DNA from: JBBPYR01 sp038199755
GTDB taxonomy: Bacteria > Chloroflexota > Ktedonobacteria > Ktedonobacterales > Ktedonobacteraceae
Direction of reading: 5' to 3'
DNA: 33,507 nucleotides
Assembly: GCA_038199755.1 (NCBI GenBank)
Contig: JBBPYR010000009.1
Span: 1 to 33,507, forward strand
Positions within the stretch are counted from its first letter, which is position 1. Each line of letters starts with the position of its first letter. Positions 1-7,958 of this stretch are shown here, piece after piece. A model generated the notes under the pieces. The model did not search any database and was not told where the DNA came from. It saw only the letters and a list, made by a program, of their open reading frames with translations. The position numbers were made by a program, and so were the translations under genes.

Positions 1-29
1 ACAACTTTTGTGACCGGTATAAAAGGCCT

Positions 30-94
30 TGCATGATCAAAAAACCGGTCTGTTGGCGGCGGGGCCCCCAACAGACCTGTTTTTAGATCATGCA
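30..94. terminator. Long hairpin, probable terminator of an off-window gene
   Basis: Arms at 30-56 and 68-94 are 27 nt each and complementary except for two mismatches. The loop is short and GC-rich (57-67). The outer arms carry an A-run on the left and a T-run (80-84) on the right, so it could terminate transcription in either direction. It most likely closes the gene before the window and insulates xylA. Confidence 0.7.
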
Positions 95-118
95 GGACAA
101 CCCTAGAGCTAGAGCCAG

Positions 119-145
119 TTGACATAGTCCTGTACATGGTAAAAT
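119..145 (+). promoter_or_regulatory. Possible xylA promoter
   Basis: A perfect TTGACA lies at 119-124 and an extended -10-like TGGTAAAAT ends at 145. The spacing of 15 nt is short, so the -10 may instead be a weaker hexamer a few bases downstream. It sits 65-90 nt upstream of the xylA start. Confidence 0.4.
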
Positions 146-210
146 GGTTGTGATACACTTTCAATAGAATAAAAAGATCAACCGTACCGTGTTTGTAAAG
201 GAGTAGCTTT

Positions 211-1419
211 ATGACGACAACAACACCGCAGAACCTGGCCCATGAGGGAGCGAGCGACGAGTACACTCCCAGAAAAGAGGATAAATTTACGTTTGGCCTC
301 TGGACAGTGGGGAATCGTGGGCGTGACCCGTTCGGTGATTTTGTGCGCCCCGACCTGTCTCCTGTACGCAGTGTCCAAAAGCTTTCGGAGCTAGGAGCAT
401 ATGGCATTAACTTTCATGACAATGATCTAGTGCCATTCGGAGTATCAGCCGCTGAACGCGACCGCATCGTGAAAGAGTTCAAGCAGGCATTGTCTGACTA
501 TGGTATGGTCGTGCCGATGGCAACAACCAACCTCTTCTTCCATCCTATTTTTAAGGATGGTGCCTTCACCTCGGTCGATCCCGCTGTCCGTGCCTTTGCC
601 TTGCAAAAAACCATGGTCGCTATTGATCTGGGTGTTGAGCTTGGAGCGAGTACCTATGTCTTCTGGGGTGGGCGCGAGGGCGTCGATGCCGAGGCCAGCA
701 AAGACCCCGTTGTTGCTGTCAAGCGCATGCGTGATGCGATCAACTTTCTGTCGCAGTATGTAATCGACAAGGGCTACAACCTGCGTCTCGCATTAGAGCC
801 AAAGCCCAATGAGCCACGCTCCGACACCTATTTCCCCACCATCGGGCATATGCTCGCCTTTATCTACACGCTTGACCATCCCGATATGGTTGGCCTCAAC
901 CCAGAGGTTGCCCATGAACATATGTCGGGCCTCAACTTCGTGCATGGTGTCGCACAGGCCTTGGAAGCGGGCAAGCTATTCCATATTGACCTGAATGACC
1001 AGAAGGGGCCACGCTACGATCAGGATTTCCGCTTTGGGAGCGAGAATATCAAGCCGATGTTCTTTCTGGTCAAGCTACTTGAAGATCAGGGCTACAGTGG
1101 CCCGCGCCACTTTGACGCACATGCGTATCGTACTGAGGATGAGCAGGGCGTATGGGATTTCGCGCTCGGCTGTATGCGTACTTATAACATGCTCAAAGCG
1201 AAGGTCAAACGCTTCTACGCAGATGCAGAGATACAGGCTATTCTGCAAGACCTGAATGGCGGAGATCAAAGCTATGGCGGACTGCTCAGCAACTATAGTG
1301 CAGAAACCGTACAGAAACTGCAAGCCACCACGTTCGATGTCGATAAATTGGCCCAGCGCGGCTATCGTTACGAACGCCTCGACCAACTCTCAATCGAGAT
1401 TATTCTCGGCGTGCGCTAA
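211..1419 (+). CDS. xylA: Xylose isomerase (EC 5.3.1.5), class I actinobacterial type
   Basis: This cytosolic TIM-barrel enzyme interconverts D-xylose and D-xylulose and often also D-glucose and D-fructose. The 402-residue length fits the short class I family. The catalytic His is in FHDND (His69). Metal ligands are recognisable as Glu196 (LALEPK), Glu232 and His235 (NPEVAHEH), Asp260 (HIDLND), Asp270, Asp272 and Asp302 (FDAHAY). Trp152 of the substrate pocket is also present. The ATG has AAAGGAG about 8 nt upstream. The gene is monocistronic between two hairpins, with no xylulokinase or XylR beside it, so its regulation is not visible here. The first 24 residues are a variable extension before the conserved FTFGLWTVG core. 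Confidence 0.96.
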   Translation: MTTTTPQNLAHEGASDEYTPRKEDKFTFGLWTVGNRGRDPFGDFVRPDLSPVRSVQKLSELGAYGINFHDNDLVPFGVSAAERDRIVKEFKQALSDYGMVVPMATTNLFFHPIFKDGAFTSVDPAVRAFALQKTMVAIDLGVELGASTYVFWGGREGVDAEASKDPVVAVKRMRDAINFLSQYVIDKGYNLRLALEPKPNEPRSDTYFPTIGHMLAFIYTLDHPDMVGLNPEVAHEHMSGLNFVHGVAQALEAGKLFHIDLNDQKGPRYDQDFRFGSENIKPMFFLVKLLEDQGYSGPRHFDAHAYRTEDEQGVWDFALGCMRTYNMLKAKVKRFYADAEIQAILQDLNGGDQSYGGLLSNYSAETVQKLQATTFDVDKLAQRGYRYERLDQLSIEIILGVR

Positions 1420-1428
1420 ACAGAAAAT

Positions 1429-1479
1429 AAAAATAGGAGCCCTACCTCAACACGGATGAGGCAGGACTCCTATTTTTTT
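1429..1479 (+). terminator. Rho-independent terminator of xylA
   Basis: AAAAATAGGAG (1429-1439) pairs with its complement at 1467-1477. An inner stem CCTC/GAGG encloses the loop, and seven T follow at 1473-1479. It begins 9 nt after the xylA stop. Confidence 0.85.
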
Positions 1480-1733
1480 GACATATATGCGAATTCTCAA
1501 AGCAGAACTGTTTTTTCCATTGTCTAGCAATCTTTTAAACGGGCGAGCCCTTACGATTGCCACATGAACCCTCCACACAAACTTAGAAAGGAGCCGTTGT
1601 TACCGTTTCGCCTATAACATACTTGTATATTCTTTTATGGTCTCTGTGACACTTTGTACTTTTTAGATGGGATAGCTTCTTTCTTATGCTATTCCTGATT
1701 ACCTCTTGTCCTAAATGGAGGTTGACCATTCGT
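1480..1733. other. Intergenic region between xylA and the beta-propeller gene
   Basis: About 250 nt of AT-rich sequence with no convincing ORF. A Shine-Dalgarno-like AGAAAGGAG lies at 1586-1594, but only a six-codon TTG-initiated frame follows it. No clear -35/-10 pair was recognised, though the downstream gene's promoter should be here. Confidence 0.4.
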
Positions 1734-4544
1734 ATGTCTCATTTTGTATTCCGAAGCCGTAAGACGTTACTGAGTAGCGTGGCACTGACACTTATGCTCA
1801 TTGCAGGCACCACCAGCTATTTGTTGTCCGGTATAACCCACGTCCATGCCGCAGCACAGTTTGGCCTGCCCGTGCAACCCCACTATAATCATTTTCTCAG
1901 CACTAACTATGATGGTGATGCGGCTTATGATGATAATAATCCTACCTCTGGCCTGAGCCAGCAGCTGTATGATGATCGCGCCTATCCCAATACCGCCATT
2001 GCTTATACACAATCTATCGGTGCTTATAATGCCTTCAAAGCACTATCACAGCGTTCAAGTCGTCAGGAACAGCACGCCTGGGAGCTGGTAGGGCCTATCA
2101 CAGGCAATACCCCCGCTCCGGTGACCTATACTGGTGCCGCGACCACCGTCTCTGGCCGTGTCACCGCGATTGCGATTTCCAACAACTGCACCGATAAGCT
2201 GTGCCGTGTATATATCGGCGCGGCAGGCGGCGGTATCTGGAAGACCTCCAACGCCCTGTCCCCGACACCACAATGGCACTCTTCTTCCAACGGTATTGCA
2301 TCGAACGCCATTGGCTCTATCCTGATCGATCCAAGCGATGCCAGTGGCCGCACCATCTATGTGGGCACAGGTGAGCAAAATGGCTCAAGCGACTCAGAAG
2401 CGGGTGTCGGCCTGTACAAGTCTACGGACTATGGCAACACATGGCACCTCATTACGGGGAGCGTTCCCGCAGCCCGCAACCGTGCGATTGGTGCGATTGC
2501 GATTGACCCCAGCAATCCCGATCATATCTACATCGGTACGGATGTAGCCCGTCATGGTGCCTCGTCCGTCAATGGTGGCCGCTTCACACCACCTGACGCT
2601 CCTATGGTGGGCCTCTATGAGTCCACCAATGGTGGTGCTAGCTTCTCGTTGGTCTTCTCCAAAGAGAGCGATACGGTGAATCCTGGCACACCCAATGGTA
2701 GCGACTTCTTCCGTGGTGGCGTCACAACTATCGCTTTTGATAGCACGGGAGTTGCCCCAGGACTGGAACCCACACTCTACTTCTCAATGTTCGATTATGG
2801 CGTATTCCGCCGCAACAGCAACACGGGTTTTGAGCAGGTTTTCGCCGCCTCTGGTGGTGGCCTAGTACAAAATAGTGCTGGTGCTCGCACCGAGTTTGCC
2901 CTTGCACCAATGGGCAACAAACTGCGCATCTATGTTGGTGATACCGATGGCACCACCACCAACCTGTATCGCGTTGATGATGCCACTGTTCCCGCCGCGA
3001 CACTGACGGATGGCAAAACCAACCCAGGTTGGAAGTTGCTCTCTAGCCCCACGGCAGGAACGCCGGGTTTCGCCTCCTACAACTTCTGTGAGACACAGTG
3101 CTCCTATGATATGTGGGTCGCCTCACCCGCTGGCCATCCTGATACCGTGTGGATTGGTGGCTCGATGGCATATGACGAGATTTTCACACTGCACCCACCC
3201 TCGAATGGGCGTGCGGTACAGCGTTCCACCGATGGCGGTGCTAGCTTTACCGATATGACCGACGATGCACAGACCACACCGATGGGTATGCATCCTGACC
3301 AGCACGCGGTCGCCTTCGCACCAGGCAAACCTGATATTGCCTTCCTCGGTTCCGACGGTGGTCTGGTACGCACCAGTGGCAACTTTACCGATACATCCAG
3401 TAGCTGTGCTAGCCGTGGCCTGACAGGTGCCGATTTGACCGATTGCCAGAACTGGCTTAAAGCTGTTCCGAACCTGATCTATAGCCTCAACGATGGCCTC
3501 TCAACCATCCAGTTCCAGAGCATTACCGTCAATCCGCAGGACCCCAAGCATGACATCATGGGTGGCTCTCAGGATAATGGCACATGGTCATTCAGTGCAG
3601 CACGCACTGGCAACAACTGGTACGAGACGGTTGGCGGCGATGGTGGACAGTCAGCCATTGACGCCGTTAACCCAAATGTCCGTATGCACACGTATTACGG
3701 TCCTAACGGTGATATCAACTTCAAGGGAACTGACCCCACTGGCTGGGATGTCATCACCGATCCACTCGCCAACAGTAAGGAAGGTGCCTCCTTCTATATT
3801 CCACTGGTCGCTGACCCCAACGTCGGTGGTACGCTGTATGCTGGCCTTGAGCACGTATGGCGCACGCAGGACGATGGTGGTGCGCAGGCATACCTCGATC
3901 AGCACTGCAACGAAATGACGGGTGACTTCGCCGCTCCCTGTGGCGACTGGGTAGCCCTGGGCGGCAACCTGATCGACACCACCTATGGCAGCGATAAGGC
4001 TGGCAGCTATATCGTCTCTGTCAACCGTGCCGCCAGTGATAAGAGCACGCTGTGGGCCGCGACACGCTTCGGTCGCCTGTTCATCTCGACCAACGCCGAT
4101 GCAGCTGCCCACAGCGTTGCCTTCACACGCCTCGATACCGCCGCGCAGCCACAACGCTTCATCAGCGGCATCGCGGTAGACCCGAAAAACCCCTATCACG
4201 CGTTTGTCACCTATTCTGGTTACAACGCCTACACGCCAAGCACGACCGGGCATGTGTTTGAGGTCACATATAACCCCACCACAGCCTCGGCTACCTGGAA
4301 AGATATCAGCTATGATCTAGGTGACGCCCCCATTACCGGCGTCGCCTATGACGACCAGACGAGCAATCTGTACATCGCGTCTGACTTCGGTGTTGCCACC
4401 CTCCATCAGGGTAGCAGCAACTGGGTGCCAGCGGCAACTGGGCTTCCCCAGGTCGCCGTGTATAGCCTGACGATCTCCTCTTCGGGTCGTGTGCTCTACG
4501 CCGCCACGCACGGGCGCGGAGCATGGCGACTTGAGTTAAGTTAG
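1734..4544 (+). CDS. Secreted BNR/Asp-box beta-propeller protein (sialidase/xyloglucanase-like fold)
   Basis: This is a large exported protein of 936 residues. The chosen ATG (1734) has TGGAGG about 12 nt upstream and begins with a basic n-region followed by a hydrophobic segment and a VHAAA signal-peptidase-like site near residue 40. An in-frame ATG at 1686 would add 16 residues and spoil the signal peptide. The mature part repeats propeller blades with Asp-box motifs (STDYGNTW, STNGGASF, STDGGASF) and related IYVGT, GGSQDNG and IAIDPSNP turns. Such folds occur in sialidases, xyloglucan-active GH74 enzymes and sortilin-like binding proteins. No family-specific catalytic residues can be assigned, so enzyme activity is unproven. 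The ending THGRGAWRLELS is typical of uncharacterised glycosyl-hydrolase-like propellers. A role in extracellular polysaccharide binding or breakdown is inferred. Confidence 0.8.
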   Translation: MSHFVFRSRKTLLSSVALTLMLIAGTTSYLLSGITHVHAAAQFGLPVQPHYNHFLSTNYDGDAAYDDNNPTSGLSQQLYDDRAYPNTAIAYTQSIGAYNAFKALSQRSSRQEQHAWELVGPITGNTPAPVTYTGAATTVSGRVTAIAISNNCTDKLCRVYIGAAGGGIWKTSNALSPTPQWHSSSNGIASNAIGSILIDPSDASGRTIYVGTGEQNGSSDSEAGVGLYKSTDYGNTWHLITGSVPAARNRAIGAIAIDPSNPDHIYIGTDVARHGASSVNGGRFTPPDAPMVGLYESTNGGASFSLVFSKESDTVNPGTPNGSDFFRGGVTTIAFDSTGVAPGLEPTLYFSMFDYGVFRRNSNTGFEQVFAASGGGLVQNSAGARTEFALAPMGNKLRIYVGDTDGTTTNLYRVDDATVPAATLTDGKTNPGWKLLSSPTAGTPGFASYNFCETQCSYDMWVASPAGHPDTVWIGGSMAYDEIFTLHPPSNGRAVQRSTDGGASFTDMTDDAQTTPMGMHPDQHAVAFAPGKPDIAFLGSDGGLVRTSGNFTDTSSSCASRGLTGADLTDCQNWLKAVPNLIYSLNDGLSTIQFQSITVNPQDPKHDIMGGSQDNGTWSFSAARTGNNWYETVGGDGGQSAIDAVNPNVRMHTYYGPNGDINFKGTDPTGWDVITDPLANSKEGASFYIPLVADPNVGGTLYAGLEHVWRTQDDGGAQAYLDQHCNEMTGDFAAPCGDWVALGGNLIDTTYGSDKAGSYIVSVNRAASDKSTLWAATRFGRLFISTNADAAAHSVAFTRLDTAAQPQRFISGIAVDPKNPYHAFVTYSGYNAYTPSTTGHVFEVTYNPTTASATWKDISYDLGDAPITGVAYDDQTSNLYIASDFGVATLHQGSSNWVPAATGLPQVAVYSLTISSSGRVLYAATHGRGAWRLELS

Positions 4545-4552
4545 GGAGATAG

Positions 4553-4619
4553 GTGCTCTAGCAACAACAAGAAGAGGAGTAGGCGTCGCCTACTCCTCTT
4601 CTTGTTGTTGCTAGAGCAC
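4553..4619. terminator. Perfect 33-bp inverted repeat with 1-nt centre
   Basis: Arms 4553-4585 and 4587-4619 are exact reverse complements separated only by T4586. The element starts 8 nt after the propeller gene stop. No U-run follows, so it may act as an RNA 3'-end stabiliser, a Rho-assisted terminator or a cruciform rather than a classical intrinsic terminator. Confidence 0.7.
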
Positions 4620-4726
4620 GTTCCTGTTATACCAATAACAGGAAAGAATAAAAATAATAAGGCAAGCTAATGATAGATAGTATGTACATTCTTGTTTATA
4701 TAATATATAAGAATGATGCGAATAAC

Positions 4727-4755
4727 TTGAAAGAATGGTTTTTATATGTTATGCT
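4727..4755 (+). promoter_or_regulatory. Probable ssu operon promoter
   Basis: TTGAAA (4727-4732) is followed after 17 nt by TATGCT (4750-4755) with an extended TG (TGTTATGCT). This predicts transcription starting near 4762 and a leader of about 200 nt before ssuA. Confidence 0.5.
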
Positions 4756-4759
4756 TCGC

Positions 4760-4963
4760 ATATCAAATGAGAGGCAGTGCTTGAACAACAGGAAGCCTCT
4801 TTAAACGCACCTTCTACTAATATGTGCATGTACTGTCCTATGCATGACAGCATCCCCTGTTGTGCGCAACCCTCGTCGGTTTGCTCTCTCGCCCATTTCC
4901 TGTGCTGTGACACAGTGGTGAGAGGATATCCATCGCGACCATACTATAAGGAGCGGATACCAG
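4760..4963 (+). promoter_or_regulatory. Structured 5' leader of ssuABC, candidate attenuator or riboswitch-like element
   Basis: Several complementary segments are visible: AGAGGC 4770-4775 with GCCTCT 4795-4800; its loop ACAACAGG 4785-4792 with CCTGTTGT 4856-4863 (alternative stem or pseudoknot); CTGTC 4833-4837 with GACAG 4846-4850; GCAACC 4866-4871 with GGTTTGC 4878-4884; and CTGTG 4900-4904 with CACAG 4911-4915, extended outward by CTCTC/GAGAG. Outer ATATC 4760-4764 could pair with GATAT 4925-4929. The GCAACC core and closing outer stem faintly recall S-box RNAs, but the full S-box consensus is absent. A Cys-rich uORF runs through the 3' half. AAGGAG (4948-4953) is the ssuA ribosome site. 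Confidence 0.4.
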
Positions 4964-5088
4964 ATGAACACTCCGTCATCAAGGAGCCGATACCTCGGCA
5001 TAACTCTTACTTTTTTCGCTATCATCGCCCTCGTATTGAGTGCCTGTGGTTCCACAAATTCTTCTGGCACCACATCCAGCGGCAATAG
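4822..5088 (+). CDS. Cys/Met-rich upstream ORF overlapping ssuA, candidate leader peptide
   Basis: From ATG 4822 the first 30 codons encode 7 Cys (residues 2, 5, 13, 14, 21, 28, 29) and 3 Met. The frame continues through the ssuA ribosome site and ends at 5088, about 125 nt inside ssuA in another frame. No good Shine-Dalgarno precedes 4822, and an in-frame GTG at 4777 is the alternative start. The double Cys codons 28-29 lie at the apex of the last hairpin before the ssuA ribosome site. Position and composition resemble cysteine-responsive attenuator ORFs described upstream of sulfur genes in mycobacteria. The residues after about 40 are probably incidental. Chance composition from a structured RNA cannot be excluded. 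Confidence 0.35.
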   Translation: MCMYCPMHDSIPCCAQPSSVCSLAHFLCCDTVVRGYPSRPYYKERIPDEHSVIKEPIPRHNSYFFRYHRPRIECLWFHKFFWHHIQRQ

Positions 5089-6052
5089 TGCTGTCACAGT
5101 CCACCTCGGTTATTTTCCAAATTTAACCCACGCAGTAGCTATTGTGGGAGTGGCACAGGGCACCTTTCAAAAGGCTCTGGGCGCAAATGCTACACTGGAC
5201 ATCAAAACCTTTACCGCCGGTCCAGCATTGATAGAAGCCCTATTTGCCAATCAGATTGACATTGGCTATGTCGGGCCCAATCCTGCTATCAACGGCTATG
5301 TGAAAAGTAAAGGGGCGGCCCTCCGTGTGGTAGCGGGCGCATCCAGTGGTGGCGCGTTATTTATTGTGCGCCCCGGTGCCAACATCAAGTCGCCGAGTGA
5401 TCTGGCCGGAAAGAAATTAGCCACGCCACAGTTGGGGAACACGCAGGATGTCGCACTCCGTTACTATTTGCAGCAGCACAACCTGCAAACAACGGATAAG
5501 GGCGGCAATGTACAGATCGTGCCAACCGATCCAGCCAATATTCTGCTGCTTTTCAAACAGGGGCGAATTGATGGTGCCTGGGTGCCTGAGCCATGGGCAA
5601 CACGCCTCGTTGTCGAGGGAAAAGGCACAGTCTTTGTCGATGAACGCTCATTATGGCCCAGCGGCAAATTCGCCACCACCGATATTGTGGTGCGCAAACA
5701 GTTTCTGGACCAGCATCCCGACCTCGTGAAGAAATTCTTGCAGGCAGATGTTGCGACCGTTCAGTACATCGACAATAACCAGGATGCCGCCAAGATGATT
5801 ATCAATAGCGAACTCAAGCGTCTCACGGGTAAGGCAATTCCCAGCAATGAGATCAATCAATCTTTTGGCAATCTCACCATCACTTACGACCCGTTGGCCG
5901 ATTCGCTCTTGCAATCCGCTGACCGCGCCTATGCCTTGGGCTTCCTGGGTAAGACCAAGCCTGACCTGACAGGCATCTACGATCTAGGTCCACTTAATGC
6001 AGTGCTTACGACTCAAGGTCTCGCCACCGTAGCCGGGCCATCAGGAAAATAA
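4964..6052 (+). CDS. ssuA: ABC transporter substrate-binding lipoprotein, aliphatic sulfonate/taurine type (SsuA-like)
   Basis: This extracytoplasmic solute-binding lipoprotein delivers an organosulfur or related small anion to the SsuBC-type pore. It has a signal peptide with the lipobox LSAC (Cys28), then a short Ser/Gly/Thr linker and an NMT1/THI5/SsuA-type type II binding fold. The fold shows VHLGYFPNLTHA near residue 45, IDIGYVGPNPA near 100, and GRIDGAWVPEPWA in the second lobe. The 362-residue length suits the family. The ATG is preceded by AAGGAG with 10-nt spacing. The ATPase and permease follow on the same strand after a hairpin. Sulfonate specificity is inferred from family and from the Cys-rich leader. 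Nitrate, taurine or pyrimidine transport by relatives remains possible, and no SsuD or TauD oxygenase is in the window. Confidence 0.8.
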   Translation: MNTPSSRSRYLGITLTFFAIIALVLSACGSTNSSGTTSSGNSAVTVHLGYFPNLTHAVAIVGVAQGTFQKALGANATLDIKTFTAGPALIEALFANQIDIGYVGPNPAINGYVKSKGAALRVVAGASSGGALFIVRPGANIKSPSDLAGKKLATPQLGNTQDVALRYYLQQHNLQTTDKGGNVQIVPTDPANILLLFKQGRIDGAWVPEPWATRLVVEGKGTVFVDERSLWPSGKFATTDIVVRKQFLDQHPDLVKKFLQADVATVQYIDNNQDAAKMIINSELKRLTGKAIPSNEINQSFGNLTITYDPLADSLLQSADRAYALGFLGKTKPDLTGIYDLGPLNAVLTTQGLATVAGPSGK

Positions 6053-6055
6053 TTT

Positions 6056-6106
6056 ATCGTGTGGATGGCGAGTGTATCTTTCGCATACACTCGCCATCCA
6101 CACGAT
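6056..6106 (+). terminator. 22-bp perfect hairpin between ssuA and ssuB
   Basis: Arms 6056-6077 and 6085-6106 match exactly around a 7-nt loop, starting 3 nt after the ssuA stop. There is no strong T-run. In an operon whose binding protein is needed in excess, this probably protects the ssuA mRNA 3' end or causes partial termination before ssuBC. Confidence 0.6.
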
Positions 6107-6134
6107 AGTATGCTTTCTGGAAAGGTATCATTTC

Positions 6135-6977
6135 ATGAAATTCCCATCTATCATATCTGAAACGAGAAGCGAGACAACACCACCTGAGCGGGATGTGGCA
6201 GGTGGTATTCCCCTACGCGTCGAGAATGTCAGCAAGCATTACAGTGGACGGGCAGGGGTGGTTGAGGCATTACAGTCAACTACCATTGATATCGAAGCAG
6301 GTCAATTTGTTTGTTTGCTTGGTCCCAGCGGGTGTGGCAAGTCAACACTCCTCAGCATTATCGCTGGCCTGGAGCCTGCTAGCGGTGGCACGGTCCTGGC
6401 AAATGGCAAGCCGATAGAAGGGCCAGGAACCGACCGCATATTACTTTTCCAGGAAGCAGCCCTTTTTCCCTGGCTGGATGTTCAGCAGAACGTCGAGTTT
6501 GGCATGCGCCAGATCGGGATTGCCAAGCAAGAGCGCAAAGAACTCGCACGGCACTTCATTGAATTAGTCCACCTGAAAGGCTTTGAAAAGAGCTTCGTGC
6601 ATCAGCTTTCCGGTGGGATGCGCCAGCGAGCCGCCATTGCCCGCGCATTGGCAATCAATCCAGCCATATTACTGATGGACGAGCCATTTGGGGCGTTGGA
6701 TGCCTTAACACGTGATCGCTTGCATACTGAGTTAGAGTCAATCTGGTCTGCGACGCGAAAAACTATCGTGTTTGTCACCCATAATGTTCGCGAGGCCATC
6801 GCCTTGGGAGATCGCGTGTTTGTCTTCTCGCCGCGCCCCGGACGCATTGTGCGCGATATCGCAATTGACCTACCACGCCCACGTTCGTTAGAGGATCATG
6901 CCCTGGTGGATATCGCCGCTGAGCTCGTAGGCATGTTACGTGATGCTACCCTGGAACAGGAGCAGGCAAATGGCTAA
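6135..6977 (+). CDS. ssuB: ABC transporter ATP-binding protein, sulfonate/taurine/nitrate type (SsuB-like)
   Basis: This cytoplasmic ATPase powers the importer. ATG 6135 (280 residues) has GGAAAGG 9 nt upstream. An earlier in-frame ATG at 6072 lies inside the intergenic hairpin and is rejected. All nucleotide-binding motifs are intact: Walker A GPSGCGKST (63-71), Q-loop LLFQE (Gln106), signature LSGGMRQ (158-164), Walker B ILLMDEP (Asp182, Glu183) and switch His216 in VFVTHN. The FPWLDV and SPRPGRI segments are typical of the SsuB/TauB/NrtC branch. The stop overlaps the permease start by 8 nt, implying translational coupling. Confidence 0.88.
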   Translation: MKFPSIISETRSETTPPERDVAGGIPLRVENVSKHYSGRAGVVEALQSTTIDIEAGQFVCLLGPSGCGKSTLLSIIAGLEPASGGTVLANGKPIEGPGTDRILLFQEAALFPWLDVQQNVEFGMRQIGIAKQERKELARHFIELVHLKGFEKSFVHQLSGGMRQRAAIARALAINPAILLMDEPFGALDALTRDRLHTELESIWSATRKTIVFVTHNVREAIALGDRVFVFSPRPGRIVRDIAIDLPRPRSLEDHALVDIAAELVGMLRDATLEQEQANG

Positions 6978-7785
6978 GATGGCACTGGACTCAGCGGAGG
7001 GGGCATCTTCGCGTTTCATCCCGGCGTGGCTGACTCCTTGGATACGTCGCATCATCTTTTATGCCGCCCTGATCGCTGGCTGGGCTCTGGTCGTGCGAGG
7101 TGGCTCACTGCCAGATTATGCCTTGCCCTATCCCTCAACCGTCCTCAGCTCGCTCAGCGATGGCATCACCAGCGGTGTCTTCCTCCAGGCGTCAGTGACG
7201 AGCCTGGAACGCTTAGCGGTTGGCTACCTTGTTTCACTGCTGATTGGTTTAATCCTCGGCATTCTGATCGGGCGTTTCCGCATTGTCGAAGAGACGGTTG
7301 GTTCGCTGGTGCTGGGTTTGCAAGCCCTACCGAGCATCTGCTGGCTCCCTCTGGCAATCTTATGGTTCGGCCTGAGCGAACAAGCCATGATCTTTGTGGT
7401 CTTGATGGGTGCCGTGTTCTCTATTACGCTTGGCGTCGATACTGGCATCAAAAACACCCCGCCCGTCTATCTGAAAGCGGCTCGTAACATGGGATCGCGT
7501 GGTCTACGCCTCTATACCCAGGTCATCATCCCAGCCGCCTTACCAGCAGTGCTCAGCGGCCTGAAACAGGGATGGACCTTCGCCTGGCGTTCGTTGATGG
7601 CGGCAGAGTTGATTTATGAGTCGGTCAGCCTCGGCAACCTCTTGCAGCAAGGGCGCGATTTGAGCGATGCATCACAGGTCATCGCGGTCATGCTGGTCAT
7701 CATCGTCATCGGTGTTACCATTGATACACTCATCTTCGGCCCATTAGAACGCGGCTTGCGTGAACGCTGGGGATTAGCGAAGTAG
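6970..7785 (+). CDS. ssuC: ABC transporter permease, sulfonate/taurine type (SsuC-like)
   Basis: This inner-membrane permease of the SsuABC-like importer has 271 residues from ATG 6970, which has AGGAG 8 nt upstream and an ATGGCTAA overlap with the ssuB stop. An upstream ATG at 6940 is possible but would overlap ssuB by 38 nt. Hydrophobic segments start near IIFYAALIAGWALVV. Further helices include LLIGLILGILIG and IFVVLMGAVFSITLG, and the last is IAVMLVIIVIGVTID. The cytoplasmic EAA-like coupling loop reads LKAARNMGSRG followed by VIIPAALPA, as in this permease family. The gene ends at a strong hairpin that closes the operon. Confidence 0.87.
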   Translation: MAKMALDSAEGASSRFIPAWLTPWIRRIIFYAALIAGWALVVRGGSLPDYALPYPSTVLSSLSDGITSGVFLQASVTSLERLAVGYLVSLLIGLILGILIGRFRIVEETVGSLVLGLQALPSICWLPLAILWFGLSEQAMIFVVLMGAVFSITLGVDTGIKNTPPVYLKAARNMGSRGLRLYTQVIIPAALPAVLSGLKQGWTFAWRSLMAAELIYESVSLGNLLQQGRDLSDASQVIAVMLVIIVIGVTIDTLIFGPLERGLRERWGLAK

Positions 7786-7789
7786 AGGC

Positions 7790-7855
7790 AATACCCAGAC
7801 AGAGCAATCCGCACAAGATCGCACAATATGCGGATTGCTCTGTCTGGGTATTACT
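7790..7855. terminator. 24-bp perfect hairpin ending the ssu operon
   Basis: Arms 7790-7813 and 7829-7852 are exact reverse complements around a 15-nt loop. The element begins 5 nt after the ssuC stop and runs into a short T-rich stretch. Confidence 0.8.
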
Positions 7856-7901
7856 TTTGTTTTCATGCACCAAATCGCATTAGATGTTCGTCATATATAG
7901 C

Positions 7902-7933
7902 AGAAGAGAAAAAATAACAGTTCTCTTCTTTTT
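7902..7933 (+). terminator. Small intrinsic-terminator-like hairpin before a short ORF
   Basis: AGAAGAGAA (7902-7910) pairs with TTCTCTTCT (7921-7929) and is followed at once by T-run 7930-7933. It lies just upstream of the ribosome site AGAAAGGAG at 7944-7952. It may be a second ssu terminator or an attenuator in the leader of the short ORF. Confidence 0.5.
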
Positions 7934-7958
7934 CGATCAACGTAGAAAGGAGCGGTAT

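Noticed and set aside
1586..1615. Six-codon TTG ORF after AGAAAGGAG upstream of the beta-propeller gene
   Set aside because: Too short, non-ATG start, no meaningful residue bias.
3651..4253. 200-codon open frame on the minus strand
   Set aside because: Lies entirely antisense to the beta-propeller gene, whose strand has signal peptide and Asp-box motifs; no ribosome site or known domain.
4760..4930. Canonical S-box (SAM-I) or SAM-IV riboswitch
   Set aside because: GCAACC and a closing stem are present, but the conserved flanking blocks (UGAAACCC before, GGUGCC after) are missing, so only a generic structured leader is claimed.
6072..6134. N-terminal extension of SsuB from ATG 6072
   Set aside because: It begins inside the intergenic hairpin without a ribosome site, while ATG 6135 has GGAAAGG.
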